Source: Puccinia triticina (taxonomy: Eukaryota > Basidiomycota > Pucciniomycetes > Pucciniales > Pucciniaceae). Taken from it: a stretch of 64,000 bases of DNA. Shown one piece after another: positions 12,255-24,650 of this stretch; position 1 is the stretch's first letter; every line of letters begins with the position of its first letter. A program made the position numbers and the translations under genes. The stretch is from positions 5,518,001 through 5,582,000 of the forward strand of contig NC_070558.1 in assembly GCF_026914185.1 (NCBI RefSeq), written 5' to 3'. The notes below the pieces were generated by a model that saw only the letters and a program-made list of their open reading frames with translations, ran no database searches and was not told where the DNA came from.

Positions 12255-12689
12255 TTAGATTGTGTGTGTTGATTCTTCCTTCGTTGAGGTCGTCGACGCG
12301 CATGCGGAATGGTTATCCATCAAAGCTGGACCAAGAACCGTGACTATGAGTACAAGCTTTACAGAAAAAAAAACAGGGAAAGGAAGCCGAAGAGACTGAC
12401 CTGTGCGGTTGGATTCAGCAGCCATCTTCGGCTCGGTCGTCTCGCAGGCCCGGGTGAATTTCTCTTTGCGCTTGAGTTGCCGACGATAAAGGAGATATCC
12501 GAGTAGGATGAGAAGCGAGATGATGGCGACGACGATGATGTCTACTAGGATGAACACGGTCTTGGCTGTGATAAGAGGCGTTGTTGGGTTGGCCGATGAA
12601 GAAGTCTCGTAGAAGGCTTGGGGTCGCACAAAAGAGAGCTTGAGATTCTCTAGCTTTATCGACAAGTGGTCGAGACTTATGGGCGACAT
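12255..12689 (-). CDS. Small single-pass membrane protein, function unknown
   Basis: An ATG at 12689 opens a frame with one strong transmembrane segment at residues about 45-67 (TVFILVDIIVVAIISLLILL GYLLY), followed at once by a positive stop-transfer stretch (RRQLKRKEKF). I read a donor at 12401/12400 and an acceptor at 12344/12343, giving 289 + 89 nt = 378 nt (125 aa), with a TAA at 12255-12257. Other acceptors further downstream would give a different, more basic tail, so the C-terminus is uncertain. There is no signal peptide; the charge pattern suggests a cytosolic C-terminus. The gene is divergent from topoisomerase II (start 13420) and may share its promoter region. No family recognised. 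Confidence 0.5.
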   Translation of the reverse strand: MSPISLDHLSIKLENLKLSFVRPQAFYETSSSANPTTPLITAKTVFILVDIIVVAIISLLILLGYLLYRRQLKRKEKFTRACETTEPKMAAESNRTGQSLRLPFPVFFSVKLVLIVTVLGPALMDNHSACASTTSTKEESTHTI

Positions 12690-13419
12690 GGTTTAGGCAG
12701 GTGGTTTTGAAACGAGAGGCTCGGATGGGTGTGCAAGAACAAAGAGGAGATGGAGAGCAAGAGGGCGGAGAGCCAACTGTTCATTATAAGCCAGCACACC
12801 CCAGCTCGTCCGCCAGTCGGGCTGAGAATTGCCAGCCATCTCCCAACACATCCGCAGGAGCTTGCAGCTTTATCCGCTGCATGTTCGACTTGGACTGCCC
12901 CCATTCAAGGGGGCGGCTCGGGCAGAAACAGAGATGGCCAAGCGCTGTCAGCCGTGTGTTTGCACAGGACCTGCGCTGCCGCTTGGCCCATTCATTCATC
13001 GCGCTCTGGGGCCCCATCGTTTGCCCATGGAGCCTGCCACATCAGCGGCTTATTTTGCTTCATGACGACGCTGGTGTACATGCGCGCTCACGCCCAGCAG
13101 GCATGACTTCGTGTCGCCAGACGGATGGGCGTGGCCGCCGGCGGACCTCAGCTCCAGCCGTCCTTGGGATGAAGGGGCTCCGTCTCTGGAGCAGGCCGTC
13201 TTCCCGCTTCCGGGACCGGACGTGCTGCGGTGTAACGTCACCCGGGGTGGTGGAGGCGCCGGTTTCGGCTCGGGGCCGCTCGGGGAGCGAGACGGTCGCG
13301 CGAATGACACTCCCCCGGTGGGGATCCAGTGAGGGCGGGGTCCGATGTTGAAGCTTGGCCTGTCGCGTCGGTGGCGCATCCAAGGACTCCATCGCTTTCC
13401 ATCCCGGGCTCTCCGCAGG
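12690..13419. promoter_or_regulatory. Divergent promoter region, membrane protein gene and TOP2
   Basis: A 730-bp gap between two divergently oriented start codons (12689 minus, 13420 plus). Several overlapping frames occur on both strands (for example 13050-13551, minus) but have no motif. It should contain both 5' leaders; no TATA-like or other element is clear enough to name. Confidence 0.35.
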
Positions 13420-16400
13420 ATGTCCTCCGACGAACTGACCGACCTTCCCAAGATCAAAGCCGCTGCCAAACCCAAGACCAAGACCGCTAGCGAAACATAC
13501 CAAAAGGTGCCCGCCATCCTCATCTCCGAATCGCTGGGAGAGCTTGCTCACCCTTTCCTTTGTTTTCTAGTTATCTCAATTGGAACATGTCCTCAAGAGG
13601 CCCGACACGTATATCGGGAGCGTCGAGCCCATTCGACAGTTCATGTGGATTTTCGATAAAGAGAAGAAAATGATGGTCAACAAGGAGATCTCCTTCGTGC
13701 CCGGACTCTACAAGATCGTCGACGAAATCCTGGTCAACGCAGCTGATAACAAGGTACGCGCTCGCAAACAAGCTGGCGGCCCACTTCTCTCGTCTCTCAG
13801 CTTCAAACCTGGTGACCGTCATGATCCCCTGTCTCTCATAGCAACGTGACGATAGCATGGATACCCTCAAAGTAACTATTGACTGCGAGAAGAACATCAT
13901 CTCTGTTATGAATAATGGAAAAGGGATTCCCATTGAGGTAAAAACTCCGCGTCCACTACTTGACGAAATTCGACATAGCTAAAACTGAACGGCGTTGTAC
14001 TTCAGATCCACGAGACTGAAAAGATTTACATACCTGAGCTTATTTTTGGACATCTTCTGGCTGGAAGTAACTTCGACGACGACGAGAAAAAGACAACGGG
14101 TGGTAGGAATGGTTATGGAGCGAGTAAGTGTTCTGGTCGCGTCAAAAGCTAATATCAGAGTCTCACATTATCAAACCGTGTTGTGTAGAGCTTGCGAACA
14201 TTTATTCGACTGAGTTTGTTGTGGAAGCTGCCGACAAACAAACTGCGAAAAAGTACAAGCAGGTTTTTAAAAAGTAAGCTACTCCTTCTGTCGCGCGTCG
14301 ATTGAGCGCTCAAACTCACTGCACGCCTTGATTGCAGCAACATGTCGGTCAAAGAGAAGCCGAAGATCACTGAAAATAAGAAGGGAGAAGAATATACCAA
14401 GATCTCGTTCAAGCCCGACCTCGTCAAATTCAATCTACCGGCTGAAAATGGGCTTGCAGGAGATATGGAGGCCCTAATAAGTAAGCGTGTTTACGATATG
14501 GCCGGGACTCTGAGGAACGTGAAAGTCTGGTTGAACGACGAGAGAATCAAGCTCCCGGGATTCAAGAAATACGTGGAGATGTATACCAGCGGAGTCAATG
14601 AAGTATGTTCTGCTATTGCCGTTTATCTGCTCTCCTTCAAATGACTCTAAACACGTTCCCCTTTTCTTCCCTCAGGCCGCCAAATCCTCAACGAAAGGCG
14701 AGGCTCCCGGATCCCCCGGCAATGCTGCAAACAAAACGCCGATCATATACGAGGAATGTGGCAAGCGATGGGAGATTGCGTTTACTCCCTCAGATGGACA
14801 ATTCCAACAAGTCTCGTTTTGTAACTCCATCGCAACCACCAAGGGTGGGACTCATGTGGAACATGTCGTCAAGCAACTAGTCGAGAAAATCATCGAATCC
14901 GTCAACAAGAAGAAAGCCAAACTGACTCTCAAACCGTATCAAGTCCGGAATCACATCTGGGTCTTCGTCAATTGTTTGATCGAAAATCCGGCTTTTGACA
15001 GCCAGACAAAGGAGAACATGACTCTGTCAATGAGCAAGTTCGGCAGCAAGTGTGTGATGACCGACGAGTTCATGAAAAAAGGTCAGTCAATCTGACATTG
15101 TCTCAACGTTTTTCTCATCTTGGCTGACTTTGTTGACTGGTGCCAAAAAAAAAAGTCATGAAATCCGGCGTGATCGACAGTGTCATGGACTTTGCTAAAT
15201 TCAAAGAAGAAGCCGCGCTTAAGAAGACCGATGGGTCCAAGCGTTCCCGGATCACCGGTATCGTCAAGCTAGAAGATGCCAACAATGCTGGGACCAAAAA
15301 GGCGGCAGATTGCACGCTGATCCTGACTGAAGGAGACTCAGCCAAATCCCTGGCTGTTGCCGGGCTCTCCGTCATCGGACGCGACAACTACGGCGTCTTC
15401 CCTCTGCGGGGCAAACTGCTCAACGTCCGTGAGGCCAGTGGCGCGCAACTCTTGTCGAATGCGGAAATCCAGCATATCAAACAAATCATGGGGCTTCAGC
15501 AAGGCAAGAAATACGCCAGCCGCGATTCGCTTCGGTACGGTAGCTTGATGATCATGACCGATCAGGTCAGTCCTCCCATGATAATCGCTCGTCAACGATA
15601 CATCCCTCCTCCCAACGTATTCATCCTTTCCCCTCTCCCCCTATAGGATCACGATGGCTCCCACATCAAAGGCTTGATCATCAACTTTCTCGACTATTTC
15701 TTCCCTTCTCTGTTGGAAATTCCCGGCTTCCTCGTCGAATTTATCACGCCAATCGTGAAGGTCACGAAAAAGAAAGAGGAGATTTCTTTCTTCACGATGC
15801 CCGAGTTCGAGAAATGGAAAGAAGAGAACGACGGCGGACGCGGCTGGACTAGCAAGTACTACAAAGTTGAGCTATTTTTCAATCTTGCTGTGAGATTTAG
15901 TGTAGCCGATGACTCAAAGAATATGTGGATTCCTCCTTTTCAGGGATTGGGTACAAGTGATGCAAAAGACGCAAAAAAATACTTTAGCCGGATGTCCTCC
16001 CACAGAATCAAATTCGCCCCCACTCAAGAGAATGATCGTAGCTTGATTGATATGGCATTCAACAAGAAGAAGGCTGATGATCGGAAAGAGTGGCTTAGAG
16101 GCTTCGAGGTACATGTTCTCAATCACATATTCCAACGCTTGCAACGCTGAGCAAACGTGGTCCTTTTTTTTTCTCAGCCTGGTACCCATCTCGATCAAAA
16201 CGTTTCGCAAATTACCTACTCGGAATTCATCAACAAAGAGCTTATTTTGTTTTCGATGGCCGATAACATTCGTTCGATCCCATCGATGGTAGATGGATTC
16301 AAGCCTGGACAGAGGAAAGTATTGTTCGCATGCTTCAAGCGAAAACTGAAGGCAGAAATCAAGGTTGCGCAGTTGGGAGGTTACTGTTCAGAACATTCGG

Positions 16401-19400
16401 CATACCATCACGGAGAAGCAAGCTTAACCCAGACGATCGTCGGTCTGGCTCAAAACTTTGTCGGAAGTAACAACATAAATGTCCTTTCGCCAAACGGACA
16501 ATTCGGTACCCGTGCCTCAGGTGGTAAAGATGCGGCCTCTGCAAGGTATATTTTTACCAACGTGGAGAAAATCACTCGAGTCATCTTCCCGCCCTCCGAT
16601 GACAATATTCTGACTTACCTGACGGACGATGGAACACAAATCGAGCCCGAATGGTACATCCCCGTCCTGCCCATGGTCCTCGTCAACGGTTCCAGCGGGA
16701 TCGGAACCGGATGGAGCTCAGATATTCCGAATTACAATCCAGTCGACATCGTCAATAACTTACGCCGTCGCCTGGCGGACGAACCGATGGAACCCATGGA
16801 CCCATGGTTCAGGGGTTTCACTGGCCAAATCCTCCCAGAAGCTCCCGGTAAATATAAGGTCCTGGGTGAATGGGACCAGCCTGATGAGGATACTCTCGAA
16901 ATTACCGAGCTGCCCATCCGCGTTTGGAATCAATCTTACAAAGAACAGATCGAAGCATGGATCAATTCGACTGAGAAGATTCCTGCATTGGTCAAGGTTT
17001 GTGCTTTTATTCGGTGGTCACGGCGCTCAATGTCCAATCTACTCATGTGGCCGATCTTTTCTTGGTGATTTTGGTTCAGGATTATCGGGAATACCACACC
17101 GAGACAACGGTGCATTTCATCATCTCATTAACTGAGAAAGGAAAAGAAGCTATTAAGAAAGAAGGCGCCGAGAAAGTGTTCAAGCTATCGGGCAGTCTAT
17201 CGATCAACAATATGGTCTGCTTTGATCCACTTGGGAAGATCAAGAAATACGCCACCCCTGAACAAATCTTGGACGACTTCTTCGATGTCCGATTGGCTTG
17301 TTACCAAAAGCGAAAAGTAATTGTTCTTTTTTATCACAGAGAGCGATGGTTGTCCTATATCTGACGGTTCCCCTACACCCTTTTCAATCTTACCCACAAT
17401 CTAGGAATATCTCGTCAATGATCTTACACTGACGTACGAAAGACTGTCGAATCAAGCGAGATTTGTGCTGATGATTATCGAAAAGAAGCTTATTGTCAAC
17501 AACCGAAAGAAAGCTGATATCGTAGCTGAATTACGAAAGCTGGAGTTCCGGCCGTTCCCCATGAAGCCCAAAGTCAAGACGGCTGGGGATCCCGACCAAG
17601 CAGATGAAGAGGGCGCCGAAGAAGAAGTTGCTGATGTCGGTGCGGCAGGCACCGCGGGTGATTTTGATTATCTCTTGGGAATGGGTTCGTCGATATTTCC
17701 ATCGGCTCCCTCTTATCTTTCTGGTTGCTCATTTTGGTATCCCTCTGCAATAAAAAAACAAACAGCCATCTCTCGTCTGACGGCCGAGCAAGTCGCCAAG
17801 CTCTTGGCAGAACGAGACGACAAGGAGAAGGAATTGCAGATCTTGCTCGAGAAAACTGCAAAAGACTTATGGCATGCCGATCTAGATACTTTTGAGCAAG
17901 AGTGGAGGGTCAGTCGAAAAAAATATACTCCTCTTGGCTAATTGACTTTGGCTTGAAGGTTAACTCGGTTATCATTTTAATTTGTAGCGCATCATGACTT
18001 CTGATGTTGATTCCCGTCGAGCAAGTGTCAAGAAAGTGAAACCCCTTGGATTCAAACCCTCTGCCGCAGCCAAGGGCAAAGGGAAGAAACCAGCAGTTCG
18101 TATCTTTCAATGACCTGGAACAACTAAACTCGAGAGTTTCTGACAAGCGGTGATCTACTTTCATAACCATTCCGATTCCATAGGCTAAAGCTGAACTTGA
18201 TAGCGATGGAGAAGAGATTTACAAGCCAAGTATCGATAAGAAACCGGCCAAACCGAAAGCGGGAACTCAATCCAAGCTAAACTTCAAGCCTGCCGTCGGA
18301 ACTTCTGCTTCGGCCGCTGAACCCAAGCCCGAGTCAACTGAAGATTCCAAAGCCAGCAAGCCCAGTGGATCTGGTAAAACCACGGCGGCGTCCAAAAAAG
18401 TCAAACGGGATGCGTCTGAGCTGAGCGATGATGAAAAGCAAGCTCCCAAGGCTCCGGCCAAGAAGAAGAAAGCGGTATGGGGTTTTTTCTCGGGCTTAAT
18501 CCACACCGTATGTAGGATCAGCCATTAAGACTAACTAATCTGTTTATTGACTTAGGCACCTATCAAATCAGACGACGATAGTGAAGACGATTTCGAAATC
18601 AAAGTCAAGTCCAAGGTTACTAAGCCAGTCAAATCGGCAGCCAACGCCAGTCAAGGGAGCAAAGAAGACGAGGAAGAAGACAAGCCAAAGAAGCAGCCGG
18701 CCTCGAAGACGACCACCACCAAGAAGCTCAACCCGTCAAAGCCAGCGTCTAGCGCGAAGGCCACAAAAGCCAAACCGACAAACCCGAAGAAGCGAGGCAA
18801 AAAGATCTCAGATGATGATGGCAGTAGTGATTCAGACATCCGCAAACTTGCTTTAAATGACGACGATGACGAGGACGACGATGACGATGACGATGACGAC
18901 TCGGTGGTCATTGCTAAACCGAAGAAGAAAGCCGCCCCGGCCGCCAAGAAAAGAGTTGTGTCTGGCGCCTCGACTGCCGCTTCTAAGAAATCGTCCAGTA
19001 GTAAAGCTGCTCGGAAGGACGATGATGAGGACGTTGATATGGAGGAGCAGAACGAGGATGAGGAGGATGACTCGATGGTCATTGCTAAGCCGAAGAAGAA
19101 AGCCGCCCCGGCCTCCAAAAAAGGAGCCGGCTCCGGCGCCTCAACCGCTGCCCCTAAGAAGCCATCCGGTAGTAAAGCTGCTCGGAAGGACGACGATGAG
19201 GACGTTGATATGGAGGAGCAGAGCGAGGGTGAGGAGGATGACTCGATGGTCATCGCTAAGCCGACGAAGAAAGCCGCCCCGGCCGCCAAGAAAAGAGTCG
19301 TGTCTGGCGCCTCGACTGCCGCTTCTAAGAAGCCATCCAGTAGTAAGCCTGCTCCGAAGGACGACGATGGGGACGATGATGATGACGAGGTGGATGCTCC

Positions 19401-19667
19401 GATCCGTCGCCCGGCTAGGTAAGTTGACCTCCCCCTCCCTTTCCTTTCTCCTGTGATTGTGCCGGTGTCCAGACTCGTACTGATGATCTGTTCCTCGTGC
19501 TCACTTCCAATCCAACTCTTACCCATCCCCTCTCACTCATCAACATCATCTGTTCACATCACAGGGCCACCAAGGCTCGTCCTAAAAGTTACAAGCTGAA
19601 AGACCTCAGTTCTGAGGACGATGACGGCGACGACGATGGGAGCCAATTCGAGGAAGGCGATGATTGA
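13420..19667 (+). CDS. TOP2: DNA topoisomerase II
   Basis: Eighteen exons: 13420-13506, 13571-13753, 13842-13937, 14006-14123, 14189-14273, 14338-14602, 14676-15081, 15156-15565, 15647-15865, 15944-16108, 16178-16996, 17080-17316, 17405-17684, 17766-17908, 17988-18095, 18184-18474, 18556-19418 and 19565-19667. The sum is 4878 nt (1625 aa), all GT/AG and in frame. Order: N-terminal ATPase (YQKLSQLEHVLKRPDTYIGS, NAADNK, NNGKGIP, GRNGYGAKL), TOPRIM (EGDSAKSL at 472; DxDxD at 549, 551, 553), then the winged-helix core with catalytic Tyr802 in SARYIF and the QFGTR motif. The enzyme passes one DNA duplex through another with ATP to untangle chromosomes in the nucleus. The C-terminal domain from about 1160 is Lys- and Asp/Glu-rich, as usual, and holds a triplicated 57-residue unit. 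Confidence 0.98.
18898..19410 (+). repeat. 171-bp in-frame tandem repeat in the TOP2 C-terminal domain
   Basis: Three units of 57 codons begin at 18898, 19069 and 19240; the last is slightly short. Each reads DS(M/V)VIAKPKKKAAPA, then SGAST, then KAARKDDDEDVDMEE: a Lys/Ala-rich basic half followed by an acidic half. The near identity at nucleotide level points to recent duplication. The acidic run before unit 1 (about 18856-18900) is a GAC/GAT-rich tract that may be length-variable. Confidence 0.93.
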
Positions 19668-21705
19668 TGGATCTCACAATCAGGCTCTTCCATCTTTATT
19701 TTTGGGTTTCTTCTCTTTTTTTTAACTAACTACACAAGAGGATTAGGATTTGCTTAGGTTGTTATAGGATTGCACATCCAGAATATTGCTATTCCATTCA
19801 TATTCAGATACATGTATGTCATAATTAACACTGTAACTTGCGGGGTACATACCCAAGCATTTCGCTCCATTCCGGGCCACGCCCAATGGCTATAGCCAAA
19901 TCAAGAATCATCATGCCCAGACCCTACCCGTCGGTTGAGAATTGGGCCGGGTCAGCCCATGGGCAACCCGTGCGGCAGCTCTTGGGCTGGGTCTGGACAT
20001 GAATTTCCCTTGTTACAATGCTTCATCAATAAAAATCACTTTGATACCCCCTTTGCCACTACTTTGTACTGCAGCCGTTTCAGTGTTGCTCCCATGACAC
20101 GCTGCGTGTGGCCCAACGGTGGCAAGGCAATGAGGGAGAGAACCAATGGGTGTGATTAAATTGGTAAATGGTCTAGTTACAAGATGGTCAACTTGTGGTT
20201 GATTGTACATAATTAATATTGAATATGATAAGATTACCTACAAAGATGAAAGTGCACAAGGAGATATAAGTAACTAGAACAAAACACGGGTTCTATAGAT
20301 TATAGGGTTGTTGATTAGACATGCATATTGAGAATGATAACAGGCTATAAGCAACAATGGGCCACTACACTACGCTACAGGCCAATTGTCAACTGGCGCT
20401 CTCTCGTGGAGAGCAAGTTGGACAAGATTGAAAGATAATTCTAGATATGAATTACTTTAAAAAGCTAGTTACAATGTATAAGAGCGGAATAGAAAGGAAG
20501 TATAACATATAATTCACGTTTATTTATTTCCACGCTATTATAGCGGTATAGTACTAGTCTATGAAGACTGAATTAGCCGGTAAACCTGGCCTCTTTGATA
20601 AAAGGTATCAAAGGAGCGATTGAGATATGTTTCAGATTGTGATAGTTTGTACAGTTGCGTGCAGCATTCCACTGTACAAGGTTTTGGGTCGGTCCCAAAT
20701 GTTGGGGCCCAAAACCTGGAAAAAATACAGTTTTTTCACATATTTTTGGGCAGCTGGGACATGGTATGGTGTCCCAGCTATGGTTTAGACCCACCAGGCA
20801 CTCCTGAAAGCACTGCATGACAGTTTCTGCCTTCATGTGTGGGCTTAGTGCCCAACCAGGAGGCATAAGTATGGGTTTAGGACCCCATACATATGTACTT
20901 ATGCCTGTATTTGGAGGTGGGTCCCAAAATATGGCTGTGAACAAAAAAAAATGAAAATTGGATGGACCAAATTGGTTGCCACTTTAGATTTGGAATCTAC
21001 ACACTCTGTAGACTCCAAAAATGTACTCTTTTAGAGTGCTGGACCCTTGACCCAGTCAGGGTTTTCCCCCGCGTAGCCCAACAAGTTTTGCGGGCAGCTC
21101 TGTACAGTAGAATGCCGCGCGCGACTGTAGTTGTCTAGAGAGCATGACAGGTTATTACTATTAAACCCAGAGATTTGATATTCAATATCAATGAAGAGTA
21201 GAAAGTGGTATAAAGAAATTAAAGGGATTCGAAATGGATTTCAATGATCTACCTATGAGTTAGTCAATGACAGTGACTTACAACTAATTGTGTAATCCAC
21301 GGATGATTTAGTAAGGTCCTCAAACGCTTATGATTTTGGTGAGTTACTATTCAGTGATACGTTTTAATCAGTCAGCTGGAGTAATCCTAAATGGAAACTT
21401 TTCTAAGGAAATCTTACTGTGATTCTATGATACTAAGGTTAGACCGTTACTAGGTTGTGTTCCACCACAAGCCAGTAAAAATGTAACAGTAATGTTGAGA
21501 TCAAGTGAGGATTTATTTAGTGAATTTTCAGGTGTTCTGGTTAGCTCTAGAGAGCGGCTTCCTTCTCTCAATCACAGGAAGCCATCTCTTTACTAGCTGA
21601 ATCATGCTTAATGGATGTCCTCATCTTGCCTAACATTTGCTCCTGGGTGGACTCTATTTGGACTGCAGCTCAGTCTTTCTTGTTTGTATTGTTTTTGTTT
21701 GTTTT
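19668..21705. other. Intergenic, repeat-derived, no gene recognised
   Basis: About 2 kb with no supported gene. It holds a possible truncated member of the TAGCG family (about 20355-20400, beginning CAACAATGGGCC and continuing CTACGCTAC). It also holds an inverted repeat at 20862-20906 (GGCATAAGTATGGG against its complement) inside a stretch rich in GGGTCC/GGACCC words (20690-20935). No coding signal was found in these. Confidence 0.4.
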
Positions 21706-22897
21706 AGGGTAAGCCTAAATGCACTCCAAAAAAATCCCAAAAGAACTCCAAAAGTGAGTGTATGGAGTGTGCACTCCAATGATTGTTGGAGTACAGACTA
21801 GAGTACTCCAAGTCAATTCACCAGGGGGGGATTTGTGGCACTCTCTAGAGAGTGCCAGACTGTATGTTTATCATTCAAATGGTCTGATGTGAGTTCAATG
21901 TCAACTGCAACTCTTTGTTTATTTATTTTGCCAATGCAAGGGTAACCATAGGTGAAGTTGTTGTGGAATAATCTGTGACTCAATTTCAACACATGAAAAT
22001 ATCTGTGTTGAAATCATCCGTTTGGTTCATCATGGCCACAATTCTGGATGTGAACTTCAATTTACAACATGTTTTGGCAAAATACAAGTATCCTTGACCA
22101 AGTGACAAGGAATTTTTTGCAGAGCTGAGTTTTTTTTTTCATTAGAAAAACACATAAGATCATATAATGAAGCAGACTTTGGAAATGTAGCAAACGCAAA
22201 GGCTAAGCCAAATGGTAGATGAATCATTGTGGCCTATTTATACCATGGCTATACCCATATTAAATTGGGAGGAGATTGGTTTGAAATCAAATTTTTATTC
22301 TTTAAATAGCAAGCAGTGCCAAAGCTGGGAAAACTGGTGTAACCTGCCATTTTCCTCCCTGCAATACAAAATGTGAAAGCTACTGGAGCCAGTTCTGCCT
22401 ACCATTTTACCAAGGAATGAATTTTGAAACATTTAAGAAGGGTGAAGTTTGAAGTGCCATCTGCTGTTCATTTGGTACCAATCCATGCAGCTGACATACT
22501 TGAATACACATTACACAATTTTCATCAGTTTACCTCCACCTGACTGAAAAATGCATAGGCTAGAGGCAAGAATAACCAATCTTCTATAGGCAATGGCAGC
22601 TAGATTGGTAGATATCAACAGGTGCATAAATATTTCAGTGATCCTGCAAGTAGCAAGGGAAAGAACTGAAAACCTGGTCTGAGAAATCTGAGGTGAGAAG
22701 TCAATTCTGAAATGCCCATGGACATCCCAGCATAAGTCACACCTTTTTTACTTGTAGTTTTATCATCTTCAAATCTTTTCCCTGACCGTTCCCATCATTT
22801 TTTCCCTACAGTTAGCATTCCTTCATCATATCTATAATTGTGTCCATGTGTATTGTGCAACAACATCATGTTGATTTTTCTTATCAAATGGTACTTA

Positions 22898-23055
22898 GAC
22901 CCTGTTTGGATGCACTGGTATACATCATAAATAGTGCAAATTTATGACGCACAAACTAAATTTTACCCCACATTGCCACCAAATTTTTAAAGCCCCCTGG
23001 GGTCACATCATAAATTCACCCATTTATGATGTATAATGGTGCATCCAAACAATCC
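22898..23055. mobile_element. MITE M1, Tourist/PIF-like, inside element A
   Basis: A 158-bp sequence whose ends are inverted (TGTTTGGATGCAC left, GTGCATCCAAACA right; then ATACATCATAAAT against ATTTATGATGTAT). It is flanked by TTA at 22895-22897 and 23056-23058. A TTA duplication and GR..CTGTTTGG-type ends are typical of PIF/Harbinger MITEs. No coding capacity. Confidence 0.7.
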
Positions 23056-23135
23056 TTAAGCAGCACCAGGTGTTGAATAATGCTGATGCATTATGGACAT
23101 GCTGTTTCCAAACCAATCAAAGTCATTTGCATTTA

Positions 23136-23312
23136 TGGTGTTCAAAGTTGGTTTGCATAATTTTATGCATGCATAAATCATAAAATCATAAAATCTTTTT
23201 TGCAGGGGATATGACTGTCTGATTATGTAATACAAAATTTCCTCACCAAAATATTTTTATGATTTTATGATTTATGCATGCATAAAAATATGCAAACCAA
23301 CTTTGAACACCA
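23136..23312. mobile_element. MITE M2, hairpin type with TA duplication, inside element A
   Basis: A 177-bp palindromic element. The ends TGGTGTTCAAAGTTGGTTTG and their complement extend inward through ATGCATGCATAAATCATAAA, giving arms of about 60 bp. It is flanked by TA on both sides. The GGTGTTCAAA terminus is shared with M3 at 53666-53836, so they form one family. It is Tc1/mariner-like by its TA flank. Confidence 0.7.
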
Positions 23313-23839
23313 TAACTGGATTGGCAGGAGTTTCATGCATATGCAATGAAAATAATAATAAAAACTTGTGTGCAGGAATTTTCAAGCTGGGCACAAGTCA
23401 ACTACGGCTGCAGGGGGGAAACAGGGATCAGCTCGGTCTCCCCGTGTGTCCCCGGGGGGTTTTGTTTTGTTTGCGATGTCCACCCCCATGTTTGGCCGAA
23501 CATGAGGGGAGACATTTGCAAGTGGCTGAACTGCCCAACTTACTACTCGGACAGTCTTGCCCGAGTAGTTTTCGGACCGAGTTCGTCCAAGACTTCCAAA
23601 ATAAAGACCCAATAGATTGCTGAAGTAGTCGGACGACATCTGTCCAAGAACTGCTCGGACATGACTGTCCGAGCAGTTGATTGCTGCAGTGATGATCATG
23701 TACACAGACTCAACGAACAACATGCGCTTTTGTCGAGCTGCTAAAGCCCCCACCAAAAGAACAGTCCAGCACATACTGACCATCCAGATGCACTTTTGCA
23801 ATCTGGGTGGCCAGTATATAGTGCCCACCGAGCTCGGAA

Positions 23840-24650
23840 GGGCTGGCCCGATGACCAGCATGTGCTGGTCATCAGGCTAGGGCTTCTCCGACTCAATGGC
23901 CAGCATAAGCTGGTCATTGAGTTGGAAGAGGCCGCGCTTGACAGCCATAATGCCCTGGTCATCTACCCGCGGCCTCTCCAAACTCAAATACAATGACCAG
24001 TGCACACTGGTCATCAAGAAAAGGAAGCCCTAGCCGGATTACCAGCACATGCTGATCATTGATCGGGCCTTTCCAAGCTTGGGAGGCCATATATGTTGGC
24101 CACCCAGCTTGCAAAAGAAGAGCTGAATGGTCAGTATGTAATTTTCATTGCGCCAGTACTTTCCCAGCGCAATGTCCAGTACATACTGGTACTTGAAGCT
24201 AGGAAAGGTCCGTCTCAGTGAACAATATGTATTACTAGTCATCAAACTGGCTTTTTCCCAGCACAGTGACCTGTACTCAAGTGGATGGTGTCTCCACTTG
24301 ATGGCCTATACACACCAGTTACCAAATGGAGAACCCCTCTGCTCAATGGCAGGTACACACCAGTCACTGATTGGAGAATCCTTCAGCTCAATGACCATAA
24401 AACCTGGATCATTTAGGGGAGGATGTCTCCACTTGATGGCTGGCAATCTACATATGGCCATGAATTGGACACACCCTCCACTCAATAGTTGTCCTACATT
24501 CATCACATGAAGGGTATCTCCACTCAATTGCTGTACAACCAGGTCATTGAGTGGAGAGTGTCTCATCTTGATGGCTGATACACACCAGTAAGTGTAAAAC
24601 TCCAGGGTGTACCAGGCATCAAGTGAAGGTACCCTCCACTGAATTAAAAG
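23840..24650. repeat. Array of ATGACCAG...CTGGTCAT microhairpins in element A
   Basis: More than ten imperfect palindromes of the form GACCAG-(4-10 nt)-CTGGTC or a close variant, for example around 23857, 23901, 23990 and 24040. They are separated by spacers rich in GCTTTTCC/GGAAAGC-type words, grading into a CACTTGATG/CATTGAGTGG type. The matching region of element B is 61610-62520. It is non-coding; frames that cross it simply read the repeat. Confidence 0.75.

Noticed and set aside
13050..13551. Minus-strand frames of 157 and 163 codons at the TOP2 start
   Set aside because: Overlap exon 1 of TOP2 and the promoter; no motif and atypical composition.
18651..19526. Minus-strand Ser-rich frame of 291 codons
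   Set aside because: Antisense of the Lys/Asp-rich TOP2 tail; poly-Ser arises from the complement of GAC/GAT and GAAGAC runs.
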